From Saccharothrix coeruleofusca (GTDB lineage Bacteria; Actinomycetota; Actinomycetes; Mycobacteriales; Pseudonocardiaceae): 42,945 bases of DNA. The translations under genes were made by a program, and so were the position numbers. The stretch spans positions 134,762 to 177,706 of the forward strand of contig NZ_BMRG01000014.1 of assembly GCF_014648515.1 (NCBI RefSeq). The letters are read 5' to 3'. Below, one piece after another: positions 34,229 through 42,691 of the stretch; position 1 is the stretch's first letter, and each line of letters starts with the position of its first letter. A model generated the notes under the pieces. That model was not told the DNA's origin and searched no databases. It worked only from the letters and a program-made list of their open reading frames with translations.

Positions 34229-34735
34229 TGGTCCCGTGAGTCGTTTGAAGCAGGTCAGGGCTGCGGCGGGGGTGAGGAGGCCGCAGTAGTTGTCAGCGCG
34301 CCGTTCGTAGCGGACGGTCAGACGGCGATAGCCGGTCAGCCACGAGATGGTGCGTTCGACGACCCAGCGGTGGCGGCCCAGCGGTGGCGGCCCAGCCGCT
34401 GGGAGGAGTCGACGCCCTCGCGGGCGATGCGCGGGACGATGCCGCGATGGCGTAACCATCGGCGGAGATCGTCGATGTCGTAGGCCTTGTCGGCGTGCAG
34501 CTTCGCGGGCCGAAAACCGGCGCGGCCCGCGGCGGGAGCGGATGCGCGGGATGGCCATCAGCATGGGCTTCCAGCGCCTGGTTGTCGTGCGGGTTCGCGG
34601 CCGAGACCCCGACCGCCAACGGCAGTCCGGCGCGGTCGGACACGATGTGGATCTTCGAGCCCGGCCTGCCGCGGTCGACCGCGTTCGGCCCGGTCATGTC
34701 GCCCTTTTTCGCCCCGAGGCCGGCGTCGAAGTGGC
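34229..34735 (-). mobile_element. IS5-family transposase fragment fused into a TetR gene
   Basis: Reading leftwards: GAKKGDMTGPNAVDRGRPGS, KIHIVSDRAGLPLAVGVSAA, then in other frames HRWVVERTISWLTGYRRLTV and RYERRADNYCGLLTPAAALT, ending at 34229. These are typical IS5-group blocks. The element is 5'-truncated and frameshifted, in part by a 14-bp tandem duplication at 34367-34394. Confidence 0.85.
34367..34394 (+). repeat. 14-bp tandem duplication inside the IS5 remnant
   Basis: GCGGTGGCGGCCCA occurs twice head to tail (34367-34380 and 34381-34394). Being 14 bases, it shifts the transposase frame right at the conserved HRWVVER block. Confidence 0.85.
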
Positions 34736-35063
34736 CGCGCGAGCCGTGCGAGATGGCCGCGAACGCTTCGAGGACCGCTTCGAGACGTCGGACCGACCCG
34801 CTCGCGCCGTCCCGAACGGCCGTCAGGTGTGCGAGGTGGTGCGCGATGCGCTCACCGCGCCAGGCGCGGAGGATCGCTTCGACGTCGGGGAAGTACTTGT
34901 AGAGCGTGGCGCGCCCGATGCCTGCCTGCTCGGCGATCCGCGACATCGTCACGTTCAGGAGGCCGCGTTCCGCCACCAGCGCCGCGGTCGTGGCCGGGAT
35001 CGCCCGCCGCACCTCGAGCCGGTGCGCCTCGATCGTCTCGTCCCACAGCTTCGGCACGGCCAC
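34735..35063 (-). pseudogene. TetR-family regulator truncated by IS5 insertion
   Basis: From ATG 35063 about 109 residues are TetR-like: HRLEVRRAIPATTAALVAER then MSRIAEQAGIGRATLYKYFP, the HTH signature, and part of the ligand domain (EAVLEAFAAISHGSRGHFDA). The frame then enters IS5 transposase sequence and stays open to 34293, giving a 256-residue chimera. The ligand-binding domain is mostly lost, so it is unlikely to respond normally, though the DNA-binding part is complete. Confidence 0.8.
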
Positions 35064-35071
35064 ATCCGACA

Positions 35072-35197
35072 GCGGACGTCACGCCCCTGCGGTCACCGAC
35101 CCTCGTGCTGCACGCCTCCGGCGCGCTCGTGGTGCTGGTCGTCGCGCTGGTCCTCGCGGTCTACAAACCTCGGGGCGTCACCGGACTCAGGATCTGA
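35072..35197 (+). pseudogene. C-terminal end of a small membrane protein
   Basis: About 40 codons end at TGA 35195-35197: RSPTLVLHASGALVVLVVAL then VLAVYKPRGVTG. This looks like the last transmembrane helix of a DUF2269-like membrane protein. No start or earlier helices are present. It lies divergent to the truncated TetR gene, which may once have controlled it. Confidence 0.35.
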
Positions 35198-35762
35198 GCG
35201 CGGGCAGCAGGGTGGCTTCGAGCACGTCTGCCGCCTCCTCCGCCTTGAGTTGCCCCGAGTTCACGTCCTCGGCCGCTGCGTGCAGCAGGCTGTAGACGGT
35301 GGTGACGAGCCAGCTGATCGGCAGGTCGGCCCGGATCACCCCCTCCTGCTGCCCACGTGCGAGGAGCCCCTCGACGTGGTCGACGACCTCGCGGTGGCGT
35401 TGACGCAGCTGAACCGAGCCGAGTTCGCGCTGGGCGAGGTCGAACAGCTTGCGGTGCTGGTCGAGCACGTGCCACGACGTCCGCAACAGCCGCCGGAGCG
35501 CTTCCACGGCGGAGCCCTTGGCCAACTCGGCTTCCGCGATGATCACGCCCGCCTCGGCGATGGTCCGGTCCAGCACCGCCTCCAGCAGCACCTCGCGGGA
35601 CGCGAAGTGGGCGTAGAGCGTGACCCGGCCGACGCCGGCCGCGCGCGCGATCGCCGCCATGCTCGACTGCGGCTCCTCGGTAAAGACCGCCAGAGCCGCG
35701 TCGAGGATGGCGGCGATGTTGCGTTCGGCGTCGGCGCGGCGCCGGGTCTGCGTGGTGGCCAC
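35187..35762 (-). CDS. TetR/AcrR-family regulator of the adjacent exporter
   Basis: 191 residues, full length. The N-terminal HTH is in AAIARAAGVGRVTLYAHFAS; the ligand-binding domain follows with SAVEALRRLLRTSWHVLDQH and a helical C-terminus. It is encoded 19 bases downstream of a DHA2 exporter in the same direction, so the two are an operon. The promoter of that operon carries two copies of an AAGTYGAAC-N6-GTTCRACTT dyad, the kind of site TetR dimers bind. It is probably an autoregulating repressor relieved by the exporter substrate. Confidence 0.92.
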   Translation of the reverse strand: MATTQTRRRADAERNIAAILDAALAVFTEEPQSSMAAIARAAGVGRVTLYAHFASREVLLEAVLDRTIAEAGVIIAEAELAKGSAVEALRRLLRTSWHVLDQHRKLFDLAQRELGSVQLRQRHREVVDHVEGLLARGQQEGVIRADLPISWLVTTVYSLLHAAAEDVNSGQLKAEEAADVLEATLLPALRS

Positions 35763-35781
35763 GACCGAAGCCTACGGCCGA

Positions 35782-37188
35782 TCAGTGCGCGAACACCGGA
35801 CCGTCCGTCGCTGGCGGACGCCCCGCGGGCACGAGCAGCGTCGCGCCGACCGCGATGACGGCAGCGGCGACCGCCGTCGCGGTGAACGCCGCGGCGAAGC
35901 CTCCGACGGCATCTCCGCCGCCCTGCAAGCCCAGGGCCGCGATGGTCGACACGACCGCGATGCCGAGGGTGGCGCCCAACTCGTGCCCGGTGTTGATCAG
36001 GCCGGAGGTCGTCCCGGCGTCATTCGGTCCGGCGTGCGCCATCGCGGTGGTCGTCGCCGTGACGAACGTGGCACCCAGGCCGAGTCCGGAGACCACAAAG
36101 CCGGGGAGGACTGCGAACACCGCATTTCCCGAGTCCGGCACCTGTGCCAGCAGCACCGCACCCACTGCGGCCAGGCCGAAGCCGGCGGCGACGACGGGTC
36201 GTCCACCGAACCGGCTCACGGCACGAACGCCAACGTGGGTGCCGATTCCGATCACCAATGCCACCGGCAGGAAGATCAGGCCCGTCTCGAGCGCGTCGAG
36301 CCGCAGGACGTGCTGCAGGTACTGGGAGTTCAAGAAGAAGTTCGCCAGCAACAGACCGGACGCGGCCAACATGACCAGGTTGCCTGCCACAACGGGACGC
36401 CGGGTCAGCAGCTCCAGCCGGACCAGCGGCTCGGCGACCTTGCGCTCGACGACGACGAACACCACGAGCAGAACGAGGCCCGCCACCAGGACGTAGGGCG
36501 TGCTCCCACCACTCCAGCCGGTGTCACCCGCGCGCACGAGCGCGTAGATCAGCGCACCGACCGCCAGCACCGCGATCAAGGCGCCCGGAACGTCGACCTT
36601 GCCCCGAGACCGTTCGCCTCGGCCGGCGGGCACGAGCCGAGGCAGCACGGCGGCCACGAAAACCCCGACCGGCACGTTGATGAAGAACACCCACTCCCAG
36701 CCGGGGCCCGCCGCGAACAGGCCGCCCAGCAGGACACCGACCGCCGCACCCGCTCCGGCGATCGCGGCCCACACGCCGAGCGCGCGATTCCGGTCCGGCC
36801 CGTGGAAGGTCGTGGTGATGATCGACATCGCCGCGGGCGACAGCATCGCCGCACCCACACCCTGCACGGCGCGCGCCGCGACCAGGGCCGTGGCGCTCTC
36901 GGCCAGCCCGGAAGCGAGTGACGCGACCGTGAACACCGCCAGACCGGCCAGGAACACGCCCCGTCTGCTGATCGCGTCGGACAGCCGGCCGCCGAGCAGC
37001 ATCAACCCGCCGAAGCAGAGCGTGTACGCGGTGACCACCCAGGTCAGCGCCTCGCGGTCCAGATCGAGCTCAGTCGCGATCACCGGCAGCGCGACGTTCA
37101 CGACCGTCACATCCAAGATCACCATGAACTGGGCGAGGCACAGCAACACCAGCACCCACCAGTTCGCCCGCACGACCGTCTGACTCAT
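35782..37188 (-). CDS. MFS drug exporter, DHA2 family
   Basis: 468 residues with about 14 membrane segments. Motifs: FMVILDVTVVNVALPVIATE in TM1, GGRLSDAISRRGVFLAGL (motif A), AARAVQGVGAAMLSPAAMSI (motif C region) and WEWVFFINVPVGVFVAAVLP. The start ATG 37188 follows GAGGGG by five bases; a GTG at 37194 is possible. Cotranscribed with the TetR gene. The exported compound is unknown; related transporters confer resistance to varied hydrophobic drugs. Confidence 0.95.
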   Translation of the reverse strand: MSQTVVRANWWVLVLLCLAQFMVILDVTVVNVALPVIATELDLDREALTWVVTAYTLCFGGLMLLGGRLSDAISRRGVFLAGLAVFTVASLASGLAESATALVAARAVQGVGAAMLSPAAMSIITTTFHGPDRNRALGVWAAIAGAGAAVGVLLGGLFAAGPGWEWVFFINVPVGVFVAAVLPRLVPAGRGERSRGKVDVPGALIAVLAVGALIYALVRAGDTGWSGGSTPYVLVAGLVLLVVFVVVERKVAEPLVRLELLTRRPVVAGNLVMLAASGLLLANFFLNSQYLQHVLRLDALETGLIFLPVALVIGIGTHVGVRAVSRFGGRPVVAAGFGLAAVGAVLLAQVPDSGNAVFAVLPGFVVSGLGLGATFVTATTTAMAHAGPNDAGTTSGLINTGHELGATLGIAVVSTIAALGLQGGGDAVGGFAAAFTATAVAAAVIAVGATLLVPAGRPPATDGPVFAH

Positions 37189-37199
37189 GCTCACCCCTC

Positions 37200-37269
37200 A
37201 AGTTGAACACCTCTGTTCGACTTAAGTTACGTCATGCGCGACCACAAGTCGAACAGTTATGTTCAACTT
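37200..37269. promoter_or_regulatory. Duplicated TetR-type operator
   Basis: Two dyads of identical design: AAGTTGAAC-N6-GTTCGACTT (37200-37223) and AAGTCGAAC-N6-GTTCAACTT (37246-37269). The half sites of the second mirror those of the first, and start-to-start spacing is 46 bases. Both lie between the exporter start (37188) and the divergent BlaI gene (37326), the first directly upstream of the exporter ribosome site. Confidence 0.8.
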
Positions 37270-37325
37270 AGGATGCCGCCTCGGTGGGCAGGCATACTTC
37301 TCGTTCTGCTGGAAGGACGTGAGTG

Positions 37326-37688
37326 ATGCACGGGCTTGGTGAGCTCGAAGCCGCAGTGATGGACGTGCTGTGGCACGACGGTGGACCACTCAAGGTGCGC
37401 CAGGTGCTGGAACGGCTCGACACCGGCAAGAAGCTCGCCTACACGACCGTCCTCACCGTGCTGGACAACCTGCACCGCAAGAACTGGGTGACGCGCGAGT
37501 TCGAGGGCAACGCCTACCGGTACCAGCCCAGGGTCAGCCGCGCCGAAGCCGCCGCGAACGCCCTGCGCGAGGTGCTCATCGCCTCCGGCGACCCGGAAGC
37601 GGCGCTGCTCCACTTCGCGCAGTCCGCTACCGAGGAGGAGTCTGCGGTGCTGCGTCGAGCGCTGCGCAGGAAGGCCTCGGGGCGATGA
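37326..37688 (+). CDS. BlaI/MecI/CopY-family transcriptional repressor
   Basis: 120 residues from ATG 37326, eight bases after GGAAGGA. The winged-helix domain shows LGELEAAVMDVLWHDGGPLK and KLAYTTVLTVLDNLHRKNWV, with a C-terminal dimerisation helix containing ALLHFAQSATEEESAVLRRA. Such repressors control beta-lactamase, copper or cell-wall stress genes and are usually paired with an M56 membrane peptidase. The stop overlaps the following M56 gene by four bases (ATGA). The M56 partner is broken here, so the repressor may be stuck on or serve other genes. Confidence 0.93.
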   Translation: MHGLGELEAAVMDVLWHDGGPLKVRQVLERLDTGKKLAYTTVLTVLDNLHRKNWVTREFEGNAYRYQPRVSRAEAAANALREVLIASGDPEAALLHFAQSATEEESAVLRRALRRKASGR

Positions 37689-38285
37689 CGGTCGCACTGG
37701 CGCTGCTGCTCGGGTCCACCGTGATGGGCTGGCTCGCGCCGCGCGTGCTGTGTCGGCTCAACGACCCCCTGGTCGCCTTGGTCGCGTGGATCACCTCGGT
37801 CATCGCCGTCGTGGCCACCTCGACCACCGCAGTGGTACTGCTCGTGGTGCCCGAGCACGGCCTCGGCGTCCTCGACTCCCTGCACCACTGCTGGGACGCG
37901 GTGCAGCACGGCACCACACCCATGATCGAAGTGGTCAGCGGCCTGACCGGCGGCGCACTGCTGGCCGCGCTCCTCGTTCGCCTGGCGGTCATCGGCGCCC
38001 GCAGCGCACGACGCCGTGCCCGCGTCCGCGAGGACCACCTCTCGGTGCTCCGCCTGGCCGGACGCAAGCAGGCCGGTCCACATCCGACCCTGTGGCTCGA
38101 CCACGACCGCCCTCTTGCCTTCACCTCGCAGGCAAGCCCGGCGTCGTTGTCGCCACCGAAGGCCTGCACCACCACCTGACCCCCGACGAGGTCGAAGCCG
38201 TACTGCACCGCGAGCGAGCCCACCTCAACGGCCGTCACCACCTGCTGGTCGCCGCCGCGGACGCCGTCGCCACCACACTGCCCGT
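37685..38285 (+). pseudogene. BlaR1/M56-family membrane metallopeptidase, frameshifted and truncated
   Basis: Begins with ATG 37685 overlapping the blaI-type stop. Three membrane helices (VALALLLGSTVMGWLAPRVL, LVAWITSVIAVVATSTTAVV, GGALLAALLVRLAVIGA) are followed by a one-base deletion near 38130; the other frame continues GKPGVVVATEGLHHHLTPDE and LHRERAHLNGRHHLL with the zinc-binding HxxxH-type motif. The gene then joins an unrelated coding frame near 38285, losing the C-terminal helices and any sensor domain. Confidence 0.75.
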
Positions 38286-38680
38286 ACTACGACAACTACC
38301 TCGCCAACGACCAGGGCATCGTCTACCGCGATGACCGGATGTCGATCGGCGATGACCCGGAGACCCAGCGGGTGCGCGACAACGTCCGCAACGAGGGACA
38401 CCACGACGTGGTCGTGCACGGCTCGTCCGACGGCTGGCCGGCCCCAGGGCACGGGCACCCCCCGGAGCAGATCGTCGAGGCGATCAGGAACAACCCGCAC
38501 CGCGATCCCAACCAGCCAATTCGGTTGTTGGCCTGTCACAGCGGCAACGACGTGGGCTGGGCTCAGCACGTGGCGGACCGGCTCGGCGTGCCGGTCATGG
38601 CCCCGGTGGACGCGGTCGGTGTCGCCCGCAGGCCCGACTCCATCGCCAGGGTGCGCGGACACGAACCGGGCGAGGGCTGA
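38286..38680 (+). pseudogene. Toxin-like C-terminal domain with HG and CHSG motifs (N-terminus lost)
   Basis: About 130 codons without their own convincing start (an internal ATG is at 38339). The frame reads YYDNYLANDQGIVYRDDRMS, DVVVHGSSDGWPAPGHGHPP and QPIRLLACHSGNDVGWAQHV, then VMAPVDAVGVA. The His-Gly after a hydrophobic strand and the Cys after LLA are the spacing seen in caspase-like clan CD peptidases; similar domains end polymorphic toxins of actinomycetes. A putative immunity gene follows 46 bases later. The protease assignment is inference. The frame is fused to the broken M56 gene, so the toxin delivery part has been deleted. Confidence 0.5.
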
Positions 38681-38726
38681 CGCTGATTCCTGCCGAACTA
38701 CAGTGGGAGTTGACCGAGCGCAATGG

Positions 38727-39119
38727 ATGATGGATTTCGTGGCTGAGCTTCGCCCTGTGGGCATCTACGCCGAGTCCTACGCCCGGCCCAGGCCGGATCC
38801 ACCTTCGGTCCGGCAGCAGCCGCTGGGGATCGCCGACCGCGCACGAGTCGTCGACTACATGCGGGCGGTCACGCCGGCATTCGACGTGCTCGACGTGACC
38901 GTGGACCTGGTCGACGGCACCACGAAGATCAGGAGTGGCTCGTCATTGGTGACCGACGGGGTGTGGGTTTGGCGCACCGACTCGATTCGGCACCTCGCCG
39001 CACACGGTCTGCCGATCGACCCTGATTTCCTCGAACACGTCCGTGCCCGCGACTACCGGACGCCCAAGGACGTCGAGGTCACCGACGAGCTCGAGGACGC
39101 CCTTCTGCGCTACTACTGA
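38727..39119 (+). CDS. Putative immunity protein for the adjacent toxin-like domain
   Basis: 130 residues from the tandem ATG at 38727/38730. The sequence is acidic and soluble: GIYAESYARPRPDPPS, RARVVDYMRAVTPAFDVLDV, GVWVWRTDSIRHLAAHGLPI, and an acidic end DELEDALLRYY. Small acidic proteins of this kind directly downstream of polymorphic-toxin tips are usually cognate immunity proteins, and the DGVWxWRxD...H...YxLPxDFL-like block is one I associate with that class. It is intact, unlike its toxin neighbour. The ribosome site is weak (GGGAG about 15 bases upstream). Confidence 0.6.
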   Translation: MMDFVAELRPVGIYAESYARPRPDPPSVRQQPLGIADRARVVDYMRAVTPAFDVLDVTVDLVDGTTKIRSGSSLVTDGVWVWRTDSIRHLAAHGLPIDPDFLEHVRARDYRTPKDVEVTDELEDALLRYY

Positions 39120-39224
39120 CCCTGTGGATCCGTGGGGTTGCCAGAACTCCGCACTCGGACGTTGGGCTGCGGTGATCGCCCATCATGTGCCGTGGGGGCA
39201 TGATCGTGGAACGTGGCACTATGA

Positions 39225-39417
<193 letters not shown>

Positions 39418-39526
39418 AACGTCATCCACGCAGGTAGAGGGCACACCAAGCCCAAGACCTTGGAGCGCTCTGATGTTGTCCCCTTGAAGCGGACGCCTTG
39501 ATCCCAGACAGCGGTCCGGGAGAAGG

Positions 39527-39829
39527 ATGCCCTCCGTGTCAGGCAAGTCGAAGTACCCCGAGCAGTTCCGCAGGGACGCCGTCGAGCCGGCCCGCTCCTC
39601 GGACCGGCCGTTGCGGCAGGTCGCCCGCGAACTGGGCGTGAACCACGAGACGCTGCGCAACTGGGTCCGCACCGCCGAACAGGCCCAGGCCGCTGCGCCG
39701 GTGGGCGGCGTGTCGGCCGATGAGCGCCAAGAGCTGCGGGAACTGCGCGAGCGGGTGGCCGAGCTGGAGTTGGAGAAGGACATCCTGCGCAAGGCGGCCG
39801 CGTATTTTGCCAAGGAGATGGGACGTTGA
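39527..39829 (+). CDS. IS3-family transposase OrfA
   Basis: 100 residues. An HTH-23 domain is visible in YPEQFRRDAVEPARSSDRPL and VARELGVNHETLRNWVRTAE, followed by a leucine-zipper-like coiled coil (LRELRERVAELELEKDILRK) that ends AAAYFAKEMGR, the usual OrfA C-terminus. A GTG at 39536 is an alternative start. Normally joined to OrfB by -1 frameshifting. Confidence 0.88.
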   Translation: MPSVSGKSKYPEQFRRDAVEPARSSDRPLRQVARELGVNHETLRNWVRTAEQAQAAAPVGGVSADERQELRELRERVAELELEKDILRKAAAYFAKEMGR

Positions 39830-40711
39830 CCCGCAGCTACCGGTTCATCTGGCGAACACCGCGCCGCCTTCGGCGTCCCCCGGCTGTGCAGGGTCCTGGG
39901 CGTGCGACGCCCCGGCTTCTACGAATGGCTCGCCGCCGCCCCGACCAGGACGCAGCGGGCGAAGGCGGACGAGCGCCTGGCCGCCGAGATCGCCGAGGTC
40001 CAAGCGGGTCACCGGGGCGCCTACGGGCGTCCGCGGCTCGTCGTCGCGCTACGCCGCCGGGGCCGTCGGGTGAACCACAAACGGGTCGGGCGGGTCATGC
40101 GCGAGCGCGGGATCATCGGACTCACCCGCAGACGGCGCAGGTCGCTGACCAGGCCCGACGCGGTTGCGGCGCCGGTGCCGGACCTGATCGACCGGAACTT
40201 CACCGCCCTGCGCCGGGAAGGCGGTTGGTCGGGGACATCACCTACCTGCCCACGCCGGAGGGGTGGCTCTACCCGGTCACGGTGATCGACCTGCACAACC
40301 GCGAGGTCATCGGGCACGCGATGGCCGACCACATGCGCGCCGAGCTGGTCCGAGACGCCCTCGACCTCGCCGTCCGACGCGACCTGATCAGCGATGACGC
40401 GATTTTTCACGCCGATCGCGGGACTCAATACACCTCCGGACTGTTCCGCTCCGCGCTCGCCGGTCACGGCATCCGCCCGTCGGTGGGGCGGACCGGGTCG
40501 TGCTTCGACAACGCGGTCGCGGAATCGTTCTTCGCCACACTCAAGATCGAGATCGGCACCACCGTCCGGGGACACCCGCGACGACGCCCGACGCGACGTC
40601 TTCTCCTACCTCGGCTACTACAACCACGACCGTCTACATTCGACACTCGACTGCCGCACCCCGCACGAAGTCCGTATCGACTATCGTCAATGTCTCATCC
40701 TCGTGGCATGA
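39826..40711 (+). pseudogene. IS3-family transposase OrfB, several frameshifts
   Basis: Pieces in three frames reconstruct the DDE integrase: GFYEWLAAAPTRTQRAKADE and HRGAYGRPRLVVALRRRGRR, GDITYLPTPEGWLYPVTVID (first Asp), FHADRGTQYTSGLFRSALAG (second Asp), CFDNAVAESFFATLKIEI (Glu) and YLGYYNHDRLHSTLDCRTPH. Frame changes near 39880, 40235 and 40570 mean no active product from this copy, although all catalytic residues are present. Confidence 0.8.
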
Positions 40712-41004
40712 AATCCGGCGTCCGGTTCTCGGGGACAACCTCAGTCCAGGGCCAGCTGGCGCCATGCCACGACCTGTTCATCGACGGTGGCTTGCTGACC
40801 CGGTGAGGATCAGCAAGCCAGGTGCGGATCGTCAGGTCGAGGCGCACGGCAACCAGCCCGCGCGCAGGGAAGCGCTGCAGCCGGCAAGCCGTCCGCTGTG
40901 GTCGCTGACGCTCGTCGCGTACACCGCAGCCCGGTGACCCGGTACCGTGCTCGAAGGCCGCAGTGACCGGCAGCGCCTTGGATGCGGCCGGATGCGGGCG
41001 GGAC

Positions 41005-41235
41005 TCAGGGGGCCGCGATTGCGTTCACCCGGGTACCTCGTGCAGCGAACCCTTTCGCGGCGACCAGTGCCAGCGCGCTCACCGCACTCTTCGTCGCGAC
41101 GCGAAGTTCGGCGTACGGCGGATGGGGCACCGAGCCGGCGGTGGCGACCTCGATGATCGAGGCCGGTCCAAGATCGCCTTGCCGGCAGACAATCCGCTTC
41201 AGGGCTTCTGGCGCGACGTCGCCCTCGGCACAAGT
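41005..41235 (-). pseudogene. Short-chain dehydrogenase/reductase fragment
   Basis: The minus frame reads PASIIEVATAGSVPHPPYAE then LRVATKSAVSALALVAAKGF and AARGTRVNAIAAP. This is the central SDR block with the YxxxK active-site segment degraded (a Tyr and a Lys remain) and the typical RVNAIAPG strand. Both ends of the gene are missing. The sequence from 40744 to 41005 shows no gene. Confidence 0.5.
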
Positions 41236-41314
41236 CACCCGTTGTTCACCTCGTGCATCGTGGCCGAGGGTCATGGCCCGAACCCCGAAATCATGCGTCA
41301 CCACGCCGCCGTTG

Positions 41315-41340
41315 CCCGGCTGTGGAGCTCCACAGCCGGG
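41315..41340. terminator. 26-bp perfect palindrome downstream of the serine hydrolase gene
   Basis: Two exact 13-base halves meet at GGAGCTCC. It lies 110 bases beyond the stop of the minus-strand hydrolase gene and is a plausible terminator; no T-tract follows. Confidence 0.5.
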
Positions 41341-41449
41341 TAGCGGCGGCGCTGAGTGGGTTCTACGATCGACATGCTGTTCACGCGGACAGGGGCGTAC
41401 GGGCGCGAGCCGCCACGGCTCGACCGCCTCCGGGTCGTCCGATGCAGGT

Positions 41450-42691
41450 TCAGCTGGTGTGGGATCGAGTCACGGTGTGCGGAACCGGTCGATTGAGCAT
41501 CCGGCAGGTGAGTGCCGTGTCGGCGTCGGATACGACCTGGGTGTAGCGGGCTTCGCCTTGAGGTGTCGCGGTGATGCCAGGCGTGGCGGTGACATCGGCG
41601 ACGGCGGTGCGTTTGCCATCCTCGGTGGCGGTGGCCCTGGTGTGATGGCCTCGGGTGGTGCCGCCGTGGGCCCAGACGGTGCCGCATACCGTGTCGAGGC
41701 GGAACAGGCCTAGGCCGTAGCCGCCCGGAACGCCGACTTCCTCCGGGAGTGGGACTGTGGTCTTCATCTGGGTCAACGCCGCCGGTGAGAACAACCTGCC
41801 ACGCAGCAGCGCGGACAGGAAGCGGGACACCTCGTCAGGGGTCGAGATAATTGCGCCGCCGGCACCGGCCCAACCGCCCAGCGGCCGATCGGACACGTCC
41901 ACGTAGGTGGGAGCGGGATCGCCGAACGAGACGGAATAGCCGCGGGCATATCCGGGGCCGGTGTTCTTCGCGTACGGGTCGGGATAGTAGGTGTGCCTGA
42001 GGCCGAGAGGCACGGCGATGTTCCGGCGTACCAGGTCTGACATGGTCTGACCGGTTACCCGCCGCAGCAGCATGCCGAGCAGGACGTAATTGGTGTTCGA
42101 GTAGTTCCACCCCTGGCCGGGTGGGAAGACGGGCCCATGGGCGAATGCGATGTCGAGCAGTTCCTGCTCGGTCGCGACGTGATAGGGGTCCTGTTCCATC
42201 CGGACGAAGTAGCCAGGGTCTGCGATGTACTGGAACAAGCCGCTGGTGTGGTTGAGCAGCATCCGGACCGTGATCTCGCCGCCGCCGGGCACGACGCCTG
42301 GCAGGTAGCGATCGATGGAAGCGTCGAGGTCGACTCGGCCGCGGTCGACCTGTTGCAGCACGAGCGTTGCGGTGAATGCCTTGGTGACGCTACCGATCTC
42401 AAATTGATCGCGGCCCGTCATCGGTCGTCCGGTGGCCCGGTCCGCCACCCCCGCGGCGGTGACGGTCATGCGTCGGCCGTCGTCAACTCGTGCGGCATAT
42501 CCGGGCACCCCGCTGTCCAGCACCTGGCTGGCGACGTCGCGCATGGTGGGATCAGAAGACGGCTCGGCGGCGGCTGCGAGGGACGGGCCTGCGCTGACAA
42601 GTGCGGCAGCTACGGTCAGCGCGAGGGCAGCGCGCCCGAAGCCAGGGAGAGTCGCCGCCTTCGTGGCGCGGGGCGTGAGAACAGCGGGCAT
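41450..42691 (-). CDS. Secreted beta-lactamase-family serine hydrolase (class C / DD-peptidase-like, S12)
   Basis: 413 residues. A signal peptide spans roughly residues 1-42 (GRAALALTVAAALVSAGPSL, then AAAAEP). The penicillin-binding-fold motifs are complete: SVTK at 101-104 (nucleophile and base), YSN at 197-199 and HGG in the C-terminal KTG-equivalent position (TVWAHGGTTRGHH). The fold is shared by class C beta-lactamases, D-Ala-D-Ala carboxypeptidases and esterases, so the substrate is not fixed. ATG 42691 was chosen for AAGGA ten bases upstream and a clean signal peptide. It is monocistronic, with 254 bases of non-coding DNA beyond it to the window edge. Confidence 0.92.
   Translation of the reverse strand: MPAVLTPRATKAATLPGFGRAALALTVAAALVSAGPSLAAAAEPSSDPTMRDVASQVLDSGVPGYAARVDDGRRMTVTAAGVADRATGRPMTGRDQFEIGSVTKAFTATLVLQQVDRGRVDLDASIDRYLPGVVPGGGEITVRMLLNHTSGLFQYIADPGYFVRMEQDPYHVATEQELLDIAFAHGPVFPPGQGWNYSNTNYVLLGMLLRRVTGQTMSDLVRRNIAVPLGLRHTYYPDPYAKNTGPGYARGYSVSFGDPAPTYVDVSDRPLGGWAGAGGAIISTPDEVSRFLSALLRGRLFSPAALTQMKTTVPLPEEVGVPGGYGLGLFRLDTVCGTVWAHGGTTRGHHTRATATEDGKRTAVADVTATPGITATPQGEARYTQVVSDADTALTCRMLNRPVPHTVTRSHTS

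Larger units (their letters stand above)
39471..40743 (+). mobile_element. IS3-family insertion sequence, 1273 bp
   Basis: The two ends form imperfect 27-bp inverted repeats: 39471-39497 begins TGATGTTGTCCCC, and 40743-40717 read on the minus strand begins TGAGGTTGTCCCC; both end CGGACGCC. Inside are orfA and a broken orfB. No clear target duplication flanks it (GCTC versus GTCC), so it may have recombined after insertion. Confidence 0.8.
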
